NCBI GenBank assembly: GCA_025331125.1
Contig: JAOALB010000002.1
Span: 186,001-250,000 of the forward strand
Direction of reading: 5' to 3'
From: Mycogone perniciosa
Taxonomy: Eukaryota > Ascomycota > Sordariomycetes > Hypocreales > Hypocreaceae
DNA: 64,000 bases
Shown here: positions 45,062-58,310 of the stretch, piece by piece
How the letters are laid out: the number at the start of each line of letters is the position of its first letter
How positions within the stretch are numbered: position 1 is the first letter of the stretch
Notes under the pieces: generated by a model
Seen by the model: only the letters and a program-made list of their open reading frames with translations
The model's database searches: none
What the model was told of the DNA's origin: nothing
Translations under genes and position numbers: made by a program

Positions 45062-45798
45062 GGCGATTATTTGTCTTTGAAAGAAAAAACAATAATCGAG
45101 TAACGCGTGCTGGAGAGAAGGAAGAAAAGGGTTCAATGTGAGAAGAGCACAAAGTCGCGTTTGCTCCCAACTTCTTTGGAGCCACTCTGAGATTTTTTTT
45201 TTCTTATCGTACCTAGGCGAAGTTGGACCCTCGTTTGCAGACTATGCCTACTTCGGAAAGGCGCGATCTCGCATGTGGGTTAACTTGTACTCCGTACTCC
45301 ATAAAACTCTCGAGTGCTGAATGCCACGGATAAATATCTACGGAGTAGATACTACGACAGAGTAATAATAGTATTACTACCACTACGCTTTCACTTATCA
45401 GACTTTGTCAATAAATGCCATTCATGCATACACAACCAGACAAGCTTTGAATTCATCCTGCGCCAATGGCTGCTTTTCACATACAAAAAGGCTAAGAATA
45501 CTCCGTAATGCCAGCCACTGAACCAGCCCAAAACAAAAGGCAACTTTTTGGTACTAACATGCCATGCAATCTTTACCATGTTCTCCTTGTCATCAAGCAA
45601 TGATGCTTATCCCGGACGCCGACCTCTTAAACGCCATCCTAATGATCCGACATCTCCTAATGATGCATTATGCCTCTTTCCATGCCATGTCGTTCCAACT
45701 CCATCCATGAAGCCTCATAATTCCCATTTGTCCAACAACGCACTGACAGTGGTGCTCAAACTCTGTCTCATCGTACAACATGCCTTTCCATAATACTA
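45062..45798. other. Intergenic: helicase promoter and INCENP 3' side
   Basis: About 737 bases. GTACTCCGTACTCC is at about 45287-45300, TACGGAGTA at 45340-45348, and a T-run at 45194-45203. No gene is supported. Confidence 0.5.
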
Positions 45799-48700
45799 TT
45801 ACAACATGTCCTTACTCATCTCGTAGGACCAGCCTCCATCTCGCCTCATCTTGTCGCGTGCAGCCATGTCTTTTCTAATGTCATCCTCAGTCAATCGGTC
45901 CAGTCCACTCCAGTTGGCACTGGAGGTCCTCTGGCGAAACTTGTGCCACTTGTCTTTGCTCTTATTAAAGACTTCTTCCATGTTCAAGGGCGCCGGAGGA
46001 CCAAAAATCTGAGACGGATCCATCGTCTCTTGCCGCATGAGTGCTCTCCGAAGATCGGGCGAGTCAGCCCAAGGCGCAACCGTCAAGCCCTGGGTCTCGT
46101 CATCTTCGTCTTCGTCATCAGTCTGAATCTCAGGAAGCTCAATGGATTCACCATTCTGGAACCGTGGCGAGGACCTAGCTCCAGCTTTCACGGTCGACTT
46201 AGTGCCATTGAAGTGTCCAGGACGAGCTGGTGTCTTGTAAGCAGATCCCCCAACATTTGGATTCGGTGCAAACGGGATAGGGCCTTTTGAGATCTGGGCC
46301 ATGTCCAGCGGATGAGCAGTTTTGAGGTGGCTATTATGTTGGGCCGTAACCGTAGCCTTGAACAAGTCACGAGTGGCGCCGTGTGGTGCATTTGAGTATC
46401 CGTTCTGGAACACAGACTTGGCCGGTAAATCCTGTAAAGTGTTAGTCTTTGTGTCTAGAGGGTGATTCGTAAAGTAGCAACCCACCTTCCTGAAGCCGCC
46501 CGAGGGTCGAACAGGCGGACCCTTGATATTGGGCGGGTTGCCCATGTCAAGTTCATCATCGAAATTTTCGCTGGTGCGACGTCGTTTCGCATCCTTTGTT
46601 TGGTAAGATGGCCCGCCTCGGGATGGTTGCGGTCTACCGTAGCCTTCGTCACTCGTCTCCGGTCCTAGAGTGCGTTTTGCTCCGGCCTTGGCAGCATTCG
46701 AAAGAATGGCATTGACTGGTCTGCCCAGGTCATCTCGGAACCCAGAGGTCATGCGCGAGGGCGGTCGCCCGTCCGCCTTCTGAGTCGAAGCTACCGAGGC
46801 GTGTTTCTGTGCGGCCAAATTAGCATCAGGCAAACCATTGAGTTGCGACCTCACAGCTGGGGGCGGAGCCCTAGTCTGCTTGGCCTTTTCGATGGCAGCC
46901 TGTCGCTGGGCATTCTTCTTCTCCTCCTCGATTTGCCTTTGACGATCCGCCTCCAGGCGACGTTGTTGCTCCTGCTTACGCTGCTCTTCTTGTGCCGCAG
47001 TGCGCTTTCGCTCCATATCAGCCTTGGCTTCGCGTCGTCGTTGTGCCTCCCTTTCGTCTTGCTCTTTCTTCTTGGCAGCCATCTCCAACGCCTTGGGGCG
47101 ACCACTAGAAGCCAGACCCTTCACATTCTGTGTTGGGGGTTTGGTTTGAAGCGACGCCTTGCTAGCCTTGCTCGACAATTGAGAGCTAGAGATTCCTGAA
47201 ATGTCGTGTGAGGCTGTGGATACTCTAGCCCCAGTGGGGTGGTATTGGGAGTGTTGCGAACCTGTATTCACTCTAATAACCGTCGGGGGAGCTTGCTTCG
47301 CCTTAGCGGTGGTCTCCTTGGACGGCTTTATTGGTCGCTTGTTGTCCTTGTTCCGCGATGTCTGGCTAGGTCCAGCAGACTTGGACGTAGAGGGAGGGGG
47401 CATTAAAGACATAGCATCAGTCATTTCAACATCTCTGTCAACTTGCTTCGTCTCAGCTTCGTCAGAAGCTTTCGTCTTGCGAGGACTGATCCTTGTCGGA
47501 TTTGGTGTTTCTTTGACTGCAAATCGTTCTTCCTGCTTCTTGGATGCAATCTCTTTCTCCATGGCTGCAATCCTCTCTTGTTCTTTGCTGAAAACCCGTG
47601 CTTTATCGCGCTCCTTCTCGCGGGCCTTGTCAAGCTTGTCCATCTGCTCCTCCATGAGTTTTGCCTCCCTTTCTCGGCGCTTTTCCTCCTTCTCCCGTTC
47701 AACTGATGCTCTGGTACGACGAGCTATCGGCTTTGGAGAATGAGGTACTGCATCTGTATCATGAACTTCGGAATTTTGTGACGCAAGCGGTGATTTTGGA
47801 ACAATTGATTCTGATGATGGTCCGATATGGACGCCTAGTCGTGCAGAAGAGGGCGATAGTAAAGACTTCCCTTCAGCGCTTATCGCAGCACTGCTGGCAA
47901 GAAGACCCCTAGAACTCTTCAAAATGGATGACAGCTTGTTCTTGACTTGCTTCAGAGGGCTATCCCGGAAGCTGCGAGAAGGGGATTTGGAGGGAGTAGC
48001 ATGCACATTCGCCTCTGACATAGCTACTAGGCTAGGATTCGAAATCGTTGCATGCTTTCCCAGTGGAATTGTTTCATTGTCCAAAAACGAGGATCTTGTT
48101 GGCATGGTCGACACAGATGCAGACTTCCCATGGCCCAGAACACTTGGAAACCCATGCCCATAAGCAAGTGGTCTGGCAAGAGGTGAGGAGGGATCTCCAT
48201 TTTTGTGGTGCTTCGGCACAGGGAATTCGGGCTGTCCAATTGTTTCCTTGCTGTGAATGCCCTCCATGACGTCTGCTGTATAACTTTTCGACAATGTCGG
48301 CCTCGATTCCATCACTTCTTCCATGGCGTTAGGGGGCTCGATCCAGTCATCATCGTCGTCTTCGGGGAAAGCACCTGGTGTTGTCTTTACAGGATCCTTT
48401 CTGGGTGATGCCGACTTTGGAGTGGTGGGGGGCTGCGTCACGGCCAAGGTTTGTTGCGCTGACATAAGGTTTATTGTCGATTTTGTTTGTCCAATGCTGC
48501 CCTGAGGCTTGCCAAGCATGCTAATCTGATCTTGCAGCCTCTGGGTGTAGGTCTTGGTGTGATTCAGGACAGGTCTATCAGATTCAGCTGGTTCTTGGGT
48601 TGGAGAGTCCTCCTCGTCCACATCCATAGCATCATCAGTGTTCCCATCATATACGGAATCACACTTGGCGAGATTACCAAGACTCTTTCCACCAGTTGGT

Positions 48701-49790
48701 CTATTGTAGTAGCTCGCTCTGCTGTTGCCGTTGTCCAAATGACTAGGACGGGATAGTCTGGTACCAATACTTTTGCCAGCGGCAAGAGGCTCCCTTGCAG
48801 GAAGGGAAGCAAAATTCAAGCTGCTCTTCCGAACAAGTGGTCGGATTGGGCTTGACCCATCGGATGGTGATCGCATCTCGTCCGAGTTTACATGAGACTC
48901 GACTGTCGGCATAGGAGATTTTGCCAGCGATACCGCGGAGTGCGCAGGAGACACGTCGGAACCATGAGGCGAATGTTGGTTCATATCATGATCTCGCGGG
49001 GATGTCTCTGATTGCTCCATAGGAGTCAAAGCGCGCGTTGTTTGAGCCTCCTTAGTAGTCCGGAATGTCTTTTCGGGTGATTCCAGAACAGCAATACGTG
49101 ATGGGCTTTGCCTCGAAGGAGTAGCCGCAGTTGCTGGCAATGAAATATGGCCATATGGGTTAGGGAAGTCCTCTGATTGTGTTTCCTGTTGTTCATCCAC
49201 TGCATTTATATCCTGGCTCCCATAATAGCCAGAATCTTGTGGGGCGTGAGCAGGTGCTGCTGGTTTCGGCGAAGCGACATGTCGCTTTGGAGACGTGGAT
49301 TTGACACCAAGTGGAGATACTCTCGACGCGTGCGGGTGAAGGGGCGATTTTAAGCGGTTTAGTAGAGTAGAAGCGAAATTCTTCGTGTCGTTTGGTGTTG
49401 CCGCAAAGACATCAGATAGAGGCTGTCGCTCGTTAGTAGAGTCGTCAGGAGCAAGGTCCGGGCAGTTACTCACCACTCTCGCCTCTGTCGGGTTTGCCTT
49501 GTGTATTGTTCGTGGGGTTTTGCCCCGGAGCTTTCCTGGGGTCTTAAAGGCTTCTGCGATGTTACTGAAATCCTGTTAGCAAAGGATGCGACTGTAATGA
49601 AGCACCGCGCGTACATTTCGTTTTCATCGAAGATATCGGCCATGTGCTCGTTGAGCCATTCTAGTTCGTTCCGCGCAGAGTATGAGAACTCCTCGACCTC
49701 CGACTGCACAATCTGGAGAGCAGCCGATCGTTCCTCGATAATCCATGCGGTCGACCCAACCTGCAGGCGCGGTCGTCGCATTGCCGCCAT
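45799..49790 (-). CDS. Inner centromere protein (INCENP / Sli15 / Pic1)
   Basis: Preferred model has four exons: 49790-49615, 49564-49474, 49422-46486 and 46431-45799; 1278 aa. N-terminal residues 16-57 (WIIEERSAALQIVQSEVEEF, then ARNELEWLNEHM) form the survivin/borealin-binding helical region. The centre is Ser/Pro-rich with many SP/TP sites, expected of a Cdk1 target. Charged single-alpha-helix or coiled-coil stretches are at about 663-720 and 870-946, the likely microtubule-binding part. The C-terminal IN-box (about 1185-1245: TVAPWADSPDLRRALMRQ, then DPSQIFGP and NMEEVF) binds and activates Aurora kinase. The second and third introns (51 and 54 nt) keep the frame, so an unspliced reading is also open; both have canonical GT-AG ends and a CTAAC branch site. 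SMC2 lies divergently 517 bases away. Confidence 0.9.
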
Positions 49791-50307
49791 GGTGTATCGC
49801 GTCGCGGGTAGGAACTAGCAGGAGCGCGTGGTGTGCCAGTGCAGTACGACAAACTTATGGCACAGATGGTTCCGAATATTAAAATCGCATTGAAAGCGTA
49901 TGCCAAAGTAGAGTTGCGGGTTTGGGGTGAAAGCGCGAATTGATGAAGGCTGAGAAGTTGTGGTTCGTGATTGATGGTGGAGAGTGTGTGCTAGTAGTCT
50001 TGGTTTGATTCACCATTCCGAGTTGCAATGTTTTGATGGACGCTGAATTGGGTTAGCGGCTCGGCTCCCTGAGATGTATGGCCCGAGCGTCGCGTTCTGG
50101 CGGCGAAATCCGGTCGACGCCTTGTACATCCACGTGATCCCATCGCAACCATCACGTGTAGATAAGGATCTTATCAGATACCAAACACCGAGTTGTTTAC
50201 TCCGTACTTTGGGTCGCGTCTCTAAGTGGGCTGTGGACGGTTGTGTGCATCAAGTACATGGAATATTAGTCCAATATCTGCATCTTCGACAGATTGATGC
50301 CGCCATT
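49791..50307. promoter_or_regulatory. Bidirectional promoter region, INCENP and SMC2
   Basis: 517 bases between the two start codons. It has GCGCGAA at 49933-49939 and several CGCG/CGAAA-type words that resemble E2F/MBF sites of G1/S-regulated genes; no exact ACGCGT MCB box was seen. A TACTCCGTAC motif lies near 50200-50209. Shared cell-cycle control is an inference from gene function and arrangement. Confidence 0.45.
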
Positions 50308-53300
50308 ATGAGGATAATTGAAGTGGTTATTGACGTATGCGACCTCTTTTCCCCCGTGATCATCACATATTAATTCATTTTGCAGGGCTTTAAGTCGTAC
50401 GCTGTGCGCACAGTGATATCAGGATGGTAAGGATTGACCCCACGGTGAGGGTATTCATCGCGACTGACAAGTGTAGGGACGAGAGCTTCAACTCCATTAC
50501 TGGCCTGAATGGTAGTGGAAAGTCGAATATCCTTGATTCTATATGCTTCGTCCTAGGCATCACGAATATGTCCACGGTTCGAGCGCAAAATCTTCAGGTA
50601 CGAGTGTCGAATGCCGTTTAAAGGAGTGGAGGGGTAATGGACAATGCAGGATCTGATATACAAGCGCGGCCAAGCTGGAGTCACGAAAGCCAGCGTCACA
50701 ATCGTCTTCGACAACAGAGACAAGAAGAAATCGCCAATAGGATTCGAGGAGTATGCCACAATCAGCGTCACTCGCCAAATCGTCCTCGGCGGCACATCGA
50801 AATATCTCATCAATGGCCATCGGGCACAACAACAGACAGTCCAGAACCTCTTCCAATCCGTGCAGTTGAACATCAACAACCCAAACTTTCTCATCATGCA
50901 GGGACGAATCACGAAGGTTCTGAATATGAAAGCCGTGGAGATATTGGCCATGATTGAGGAAGCGGCCGGCACCAGGATGTTCGAGGATCGACGGGACAAG
51001 GCTTTGAAAACCATGAGCAAAAAGGAAATGAAGCTGCAAGAGCTGACGGAATTGTTGAGAGACGAGATTGAGCCGAAATTGGAGAAGCTTCGCGGCGAAA
51101 AGAGGGCCTTCTTAGACTTCCAGCAGACCCAGAATGACCTAGAGCGATTGTCAAGAGTCGTTGTAGCATACGACTACACGAAATGCCAGGAAAAGCTTAA
51201 GCAGTCAGCAGCGGATCTTGAAGCCAAAAAGCAGCGACAAAGGGATTTGGAAGATTCAGCTACTCGCCTTCGCAGCGAGATATCGCATTTGGAGGAAGAT
51301 GTGAAGAGGGTACGTGCACAGCGAGACAAGGAACTCAGGAAGGGTGGAAAGGCACAGGCTCTCGAGGAGGCCGTCAAGAAACATGCCAATGAATTGGTGC
51401 GACTTGCAACCGTCATGGATCTGAAGAAGTCAAGTCTAGCGGAAGAAAAAGAGAAGAAAACTGCTGTCGAAAAGACCGTATCGGAGTTGGAAGCAATGCT
51501 CAAGGACAAGACGACCACATTCGACAATGTGAAGGCCAAGTATGAAGCAGCAAAAGAAGAACTATCAAAGCAGAGCAATGATGTCGAATCCAAAGAAGAG
51601 CTTTTGCAGACACTTCAAACCGGCGTTGCATCCAGGGATGGTCAGGAAAACGGCTACCAAGGCCAACTACAGGAAGCAAAGAACCGCGCGAGCGCTGCTG
51701 CGACGACGCAGGAGCAAGCCAAGATAAAGATTGCACATCTACAAAGTCGAGTGAAGGAGGAAGAGCCTCGGGCTAAGAAGGCCAAGGAACAGAATGCCGA
51801 CCTCTTGAGAGACCTTGACGGTCTGAAATTACAAGCACAAAGATTAGAGAAAGAGCTGGGCAAGCTCGGATTCGAGCCCGGCCAGGAGGAAGCAATGTAC
51901 AAAGCGGAGTCCACCCTGCAGCAGACAGTCCGAAATTTGCGGCAAGATTCGGACAAGCTGAAGCGACAAGTGGCCAACATCGATTTCAACTACTCTGATC
52001 CCGTTCCAAATTTCGACAGATCCAAAGTCAAAGGCCTGGTTGCCCAGCTGTTTACAATCGACAAGGAGAAGACTCGAGCTGGTACCGCACTGGAAATATG
52101 CGCTGGTGGACGTCTATATAATGTGGTGGTTGACTCAGAAGTCACCGGTACGCAGTTGCTCCAGAAGGGTAAACTGAGGAAGCGTGTTACGATCATTCCT
52201 CTGAACAAAATCGCTGCATTCAAAGCATCAGCTCAAGTCATTGCAACTGCACAGAACATTGCCCCCGGCAAGGTTGATCTCGCTTTGTCTTTAGTTGGCT
52301 ACGATGAGGAGGTAGCATCTGCCATGGAATACGTGTTTGGAAACACATTGATCTGCGAAGACGCGGAGACTGCCAAAAAGGTCACATTCGACCCCAACGT
52401 GAGGATGAGGAGTATCACTCTAGAAGGAGACGCTTATGATCCTTCCGGCACCCTCTCAGGTGGTAGTTCTCCGAACTCTAGTGGCGTCTTGGTCACGCTT
52501 CAGAAGCTCAACACATTGACTCGACAGCTACATGATGCCGAGGAATCATTGAAGGTCATCCAGGTTAGGATCGCTAAGGAGAAATCTAAACTGGACCAGG
52601 CCCGCCAGATTCAGCAGGATCTGGATTTGAAGAAGCATGAAATCAAGCTTGCCGAGGATCAGATCAGCGGAAACTCTTCTTCCTCCATCATCCAAGAGGT
52701 CGAGAACATGAAGACCAGCATAGCTGAACTACAAGAGAACATTTCTGACGCCAAGGCCCGTCATACTGAAGCCACTGCAGACATCAAGCGGATTGAGAAG
52801 GACATGAAGGACTTTGACAACAACAAAGATGCGAAACTAGTAGAGCTTCAGAAGTCCCTTGATAAGCTGCGGGGAAGCTTGGAGAAGAACTCTGCGGCCG
52901 TAAAGACCCTTCAGAAGGTGCTTCAAGGTCCACAGTTAGACTTGGAGCAAGTAGGCAGCGATTTGTCAGCTGCCCGGGAACAACTCCAGGAGGTGGAGGT
53001 TGGTATCAAAGCTCAGCAACAGGACATCGAAGACCTTGTCAAGCAACAAGCCAAGTTGACCGAGACCCATGATGCTGTTCAGGCGCAGCTGGATGACGAG
53101 CGAGCCAAATTACATCTTTTCGACGATGAGCTTCGAGATTTGGAAGAGGCTACCCGCTCAAAAAATGCCCGCATTGCTGAGGAAGGTCTGGAGATGCAGA
53201 AACTTGGACATCAGATTGAGAGATTCCATAAAGAGCAACAAGGCGCTGCAGAAAATGTTGCCCGGCTTGAAGCTGACTACGAATGGATCCACGATGAGAA

Positions 53301-54057
53301 GGACAAGTTTGGCCGCAGCGGTACGCCATACGATTTCCAGCGCCAGAATATTGGCGAGTGCAAGTCGACGCTCCGTAACTTGACTGAGCGTTTCCAGGGG
53401 ATGAAGAAGAAGATCAACCCCAAGGTCATGAATATGATTGACAGTGTTGAGAAGAAGGAGGTCTCATTAAAGCATATGATCAAGACAGTCATCCGCGATA
53501 AGCGGAAGATTGAGGAGACAATTGTCAGCTTGGACGAATACAAGAAGAAGGCCCTCCGGGAGACGTGGGAGAAGGTCAACGGGGATTTTGGCCAGATCTT
53601 TTCTGAGCTTCTTCCGGGAGGTAGCTTCGCAAAACTAGATCCTCCAGAGGGCAAGACGATCAGCGACGGCCTGGAGGTCAAGGTTTGCTTGGGCAAGGTG
53701 TGGAAACAAAGTTTGACGGAGCTAAGTGGTGGTCAAAGGTATGTTGTCTTGGGTGTTGATCTCAATCATATAACGGGCTAACCAAGGTCTAGATCACTCG
53801 TTGCGCTTTCACTCATCATGGCTCTCCTACAGTTCAAGCCGGCACCAATGTATATCTTGGACGAGGTTGATGCCGCTCTGGATCTTTCTCACACGCAAAA
53901 TATCGGACGACTCATCAAGACACGCTTCAAGGGCTCACAGTTCATCGTCGTCAGTCTAAAGGATGGCATGTTCCAGAACGCTAACCGCATTTTCCGCACT
54001 CGTTTCAGCGAGGGCACGAGTATGGTCCAGGCGCTCACACCAGCAGATCTGAGGTGA
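50308..54057 (+). CDS. Condensin subunit SMC2
   Basis: Five exons: 50308-50334, 50386-50426, 50477-50597, 50650-53738 and 53793-54057; 1180 aa, the usual SMC2 length. The first two exons are only 27 and 41 nt; they encode MRIIEVVID and GFKSYAVRTVISGW, which identify SMC2 rather than another SMC. Walker A is GLNGSGKS at residues 32-39. Two long coiled coils flank a hinge at about 520-680 (VKGLVAQLFTIDKE; PSGTLSGGS). The ABC signature LSGGQRSLVALSL is rebuilt across the last intron, and Walker B is MYILDEVDAALD with Asp1116 and catalytic Glu1117. SMC2 pairs with SMC4 in condensin to compact mitotic chromosomes. No lesion was seen. Confidence 0.97.
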
Positions 54058-54289
54058 AATTTCCGATTTCAAGTCAAGGCGTATTGTGTGTATGAGATAC
54101 GAATGGGTATGAGCGGGTTACATATGACTTTACTGGGCATGGGGGAGCGCTGGCGGTAGGTACACTTGTCGATTCCATCTGGTAGAGGATTCGGGATACT
54201 GGGCGGGTATTGAATGATGACAAGTGCAATGTTACAAATATTCTCTTTTTCTTACAAATGTTCCCCTTTTTCCCGCCTTTCCCATCTTG

Positions 54290-55847
54290 TTATAATGCCA
54301 AGTGGGCGCCCCGTTCCAAGACATGTATCTCCATTCCCACTTCCAGGATTGATTCTAGATCCTGCGGTCTTTCTGTCTCGGGGAACATGGGGCATAGCTG
54401 CATGCCAAAACAACCTTTCATGGGAGCCCCGTCATCAATACTACGATGCTTCCTGAGCGAATGATCAGGTTCCACCTTATGTCGTATCCCAGTGGCTGGG
54501 TCAACGTTTGGTAATTTACACCTATCCACGTATGTCGATTAGCAAGCAGCGCACTATGTGGTTTCGGGAATCGATCGATTTTTCGGGGAAAAGCCACTGA
54601 CCGAACGGTGCGGCAGGAAACATCGAATTTGCTAATATCCGCTCCCCTGCCGCTTGGCAGTTTGAATTCAATGGATCTCCAGTCGTCCTCGTCGTATTCC
54701 TTTAACCCAGAGACTTTGAGGCAGAGGATATTTGGTTAGCCGATGGACCCAAGGTGGGGGAGTAGGGGAGTGAAGATGCGAATGCTGTGATTACCGATGA
54801 TGTTCGGGCGAAAACGGCGGGCGTCGAGGAATTCGAGGCTCTTGTCTTTTTGAAGCTTGGCTTCTAGCGCTCGTATACTGGTCAGGCTGAGCAAGTGCAG
54901 GGGATACTGTGATGAAGCTATCAGAAATGAACCCTTGAGGGGCAGAAGGAGGGGAGGGGCTTTGTGCGTACCGCGTCTTGAAAGTCAATTACAGGCTGAT
55001 ATCCGGCCTCCTCTTTGCGCGGTGCGTTCCCAAAGACTTCTCTCCGTTTGGATGGATCCATCATGAACAAGGCTATGGGGCCCTTGGCTCCCAGATATGA
55101 GCTCAACTCGGGCGGCACCTCCCGTTTCATGTTTAGAGCGTAGACGGCTTTTGAGAAGAACTGGAGGCTTTCATATTGATAGTCCCTCGCCGTAATTTCG
55201 TCTTGGGAAGGGAACTCAAGCGGCAGCATAAACTCCTTCTCCGGCACGCCCCTCAGTCCACGGCTCAGCTTGGCCGATACCAGCTGCATCAGACCTCGAA
55301 ACCCAGTGTCCTTCCACGGAAACTTTACGATGAGGAAACGGCCATCTACCTTGCCCAGTTGTCTGCTCGTCTTATTAACATCCGGAAGCCACAGCTCAAC
55401 CTTGACGTTCGCCAACAGCGGCAGCTGTCTCAGCGTGGCAATCTCCCATTGTGGACGCTTCTCTGACCCAATAGTTGCGGCTCCTGCCGGCGTAGGCCTC
55501 CGCCTGGCAAAGGTGAATAAGCGATCAAACTCAAGGCCCTTGTTCAGGACCTTGCTGCGTGAGAGTTCAATCCCTCGACATGACTTGATCGGGTAGATAT
55601 AGATGCTCTGTATCTTCGCAGCCTTGGCGGAGTGAGGATTGTGTATATGTGATCTTTGTGTCCGGAGATTGCTCTCTGAAGGCAGTAGGCCGAGTTTTGT
55701 ATGAGTCTGCTGCAGAACGTCGCTCCGCTCCACGGGTATGGGAGGGAAGAGGACAAATATTGGGATAGCGAATACGACGATAGTAGAGACCAGCAGAACA
55801 ATGGCTGTCAAGTCGAACAGCGCTATGATTTCGGATATTGACGTCAT
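54290..55847 (-). CDS. Membrane-anchored MOSC protein, mARC-like
   Basis: Four exons on the minus strand: 55847-54972, 54906-54795, 54713-54602 and 54521-54290; 443 aa. One N-terminal transmembrane helix (residues about 12-36, LTAIVLLVSTIVVFAIPIFVL) precedes a MOSC N-terminal beta-barrel beginning IQSIYIYPIKSCRGIELSRS. The MOSC domain proper follows with ARRFRPNIIVSG and the cofactor-binding motif RCKLPNVDPATG; Cys368 is the expected molybdenum ligand. The end GCFGMQL and GMEIHVLERG is typical. mARC proteins reduce N-hydroxylated compounds with cytochrome b5 and its reductase at the outer mitochondrial membrane; similar activity here is inferred. All three junctions keep frame, with the last rebuilding VRCKLPN. 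The gene is convergent with SMC2, 232 bases apart. Confidence 0.9.
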
Positions 55848-58184
55848 TTTCTACCGCACTCAACCGAATTGTCGTGTTATCAAAACCCCGACAGTTATTC
55901 TCATGATGTGCTCTGTCGTTTTGACTGTTTGAAACACTTAATTATTAAGCGTGAGCCATGAAGCCCTGGTGAGAAGTACACAGGCCATTACTAAGCACAC
56001 TATATGAAAGAGAGCACTATACAAAGCAATAGGTAGCAATGCAGATACTCCAAACACTGCAAGTGCCCTATACATAAAATAGCAGCATTTCTAGACAAAA
56101 ACCATGAAAGAAAACGTGTCAAAAACTCTCAAAGAGAGACACTGCAAAACTAATATCCGTGGCAGTTTGCGGCGCACTTTGGGGGCTGTTCGAGATAGTA
56201 GGGTAGGTCAACGCCACCAAAAGACATCCGGATCATCTTATACTCCGTATGAGGACGGAGCGGAGCGGTATCAGAAGCTTGTCTTAATCCCTGGATGCCA
56301 ACCGATGGATCTGGTAATCGCCGAGAAATACTACTCGTACACCAATCAGTCGACTGAGGCATATTTGCATTTGCATATGTGGTACAACACCGTTTTACTC
56401 CGTACATGATACGTAAACACACCTAATCTGGTTGGCCGGAGGGCAGGCTCCGACGTTGGAACAGTAGCCTCACATGTGATGGAGTGGAATCCCTGCTATA
56501 TACATACATACTATTACTGCTAGTACTACTAGGAGAGACCGGCTGCGCTACTCATACTTGCTCATTCTTGTACTACTCTGGACGGAGTACTGTGGAACCA
56601 TGGGCAGGTGGAGCTCCTAAGTTCCGTTGAAGAAACTCCAAAAGCTGGGAAGAGAATTGTGGACCATGGGAACACAAAAACGGCGTACTCGTAGTACAGG
56701 ACACATCCGGCTTATTCCCAGCCATCATTGTCGACTTGTACGGCTTCAGTGGTCCTCGAACAGACGTAATTCTTATGTCGAAAACGTGTAATAATGCTCG
56801 CTGGCGGCATACGAGCAAATACGTCGATCTGTTTACCCGAGGATCCGGCAGCATGTCATTATTGTTTCATATGTAACCCTTGTGTATTGGAACCCCGACT
56901 AGTACATACATGCCTCGGACAACGTCCTTTCTTGGGGCCAAGTAAATTAGCACAACCTTGAGCCAACCTTGCCAACCCGTACCATCGGGTCGATGGCAAT
57001 TTATCTCCATGGAGGCACGTGCATGAGAGGGAAAAAAAGGAAAAAAAGGGAAAAAAAAGCACTCTCCACACCGCGGTAACGAATTTTGTTGGTCAAGTTT
57101 CGTTGGTCGAGGTTGGGGAAGGGGTTGCATGATTCGGAGAGTGCCGCCAGACAGTTATAGCTCCGGACGGTACTCCGAAGCCATTGAGGCATCAGTTGAA
57201 AAGAGCATTAAGTACTAACGCGTAGATGTTCGTTCGTTATCTGGGTAGTGAAATGCCGATGCCAAAGCGGCCGATTTTTGCATCCCTGATGAAATCTTTG
57301 TACTCGTATACGAAATACACCATAAAACTGTCCGTAGTATCTATCACAAGCGCCGTTGTTGAGAGGCAGACAGCTTGCCCGAGAGCGCGGATGCGAGTTC
57401 CCCCGGTATTATGAAATACCACTCGTATGATCCAGATGTTGGCTCATCACTGCGCATATGGCTGCGCCCAGAACGGCACCGAGTACGTACATTTCCTGTT
57501 GCGAATTAACTTGCGCTGCGCACCAACGCTGGGCACTAACTGATATCTATACTTGTTTGAACGACTGCCAAGCAGTTCGGAGTTGGCTCACCGCGCGGAA
57601 AGCCGAGTTGATACCGGGGAGCTTGCACTTGCAACGTTGGCTCGAACGACCAAATCTAGCGGGCGGTGCGGCCCTCGGGCTGGGAGCAAGGGCCAGGGTC
57701 GAACTGCTGAAGACAGGAGACCTACCTAATCTCCTACAATTCTTCCGGCCCAGCAGCATGGACTAAATTGCCGACCGTGATGGCGAACGGAATTTCCCCC
57801 ACGGCTCAACAGGCATGATTGCGGAGGATAGACCTTGTTTTGAAGGCCCGTAAAGTGATACGTCAAGTCATGATTGCTGTAGGTATGTGAGGCCAAGCGT
57901 TGTAGTGGTGTTGTAGCGTCAACCTAACTGTCTGCCTGCTACAGGCCAAGTACGTCATAAAATGGGACTGTCCAAGTCGTACGTAGTATTAAGTAATCGA
58001 AACATCATGTTGGTTCGTATCGAGATAGACATCGGCGAACACGGACGCCTGGAAGTGTTGAATTGTACCTGGGCTGATCATCGGTACAAGAGGGCGAACC
58101 ATACCGTATAATGCAGGTAGAAAATCTGCTTTAAAGCCAACATATCTGTCGGCAATTCGTAACCGCCACCTGTTGATATGATTA

Positions 58185-58310
58185 GTACTTCGTACTTCGT
58201 ACTTGTATGTACTTCGTACCTGTGTGTGACACAAAGCGTTGGCAAGCCTGCTTTCACACGACCAACCACTCAAGCCCGCATTATACATACTCGTACTTCG
58301 TACGGAGTAC
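58185..58310. repeat. Cluster of GTACTTCGTAC repeats
   Basis: GTACTTCGTACTTCGTAC at 58185-58202, GTACTTCGTAC at 58209-58219 and the hybrid GTACTTCGTACGGAGTAC at 58293-58310. The hybrid shows the TTC-centre and GGA-centre forms sharing a GTAC arm, so they belong to one repeat family. Confidence 0.8.

Noticed and set aside
45799..49476. Continuous 1225-aa frame as the INCENP gene
   Set aside because: It misses the conserved N-terminal exon at 49790 and includes two segments with perfect intron signals; the four-exon model fits better.
57027..57058. Purine-only tract of G and A runs, as a possible regulatory or triplex element
   Set aside because: Simple low-complexity sequence with no associated gene; not distinctive enough to report as a finding.
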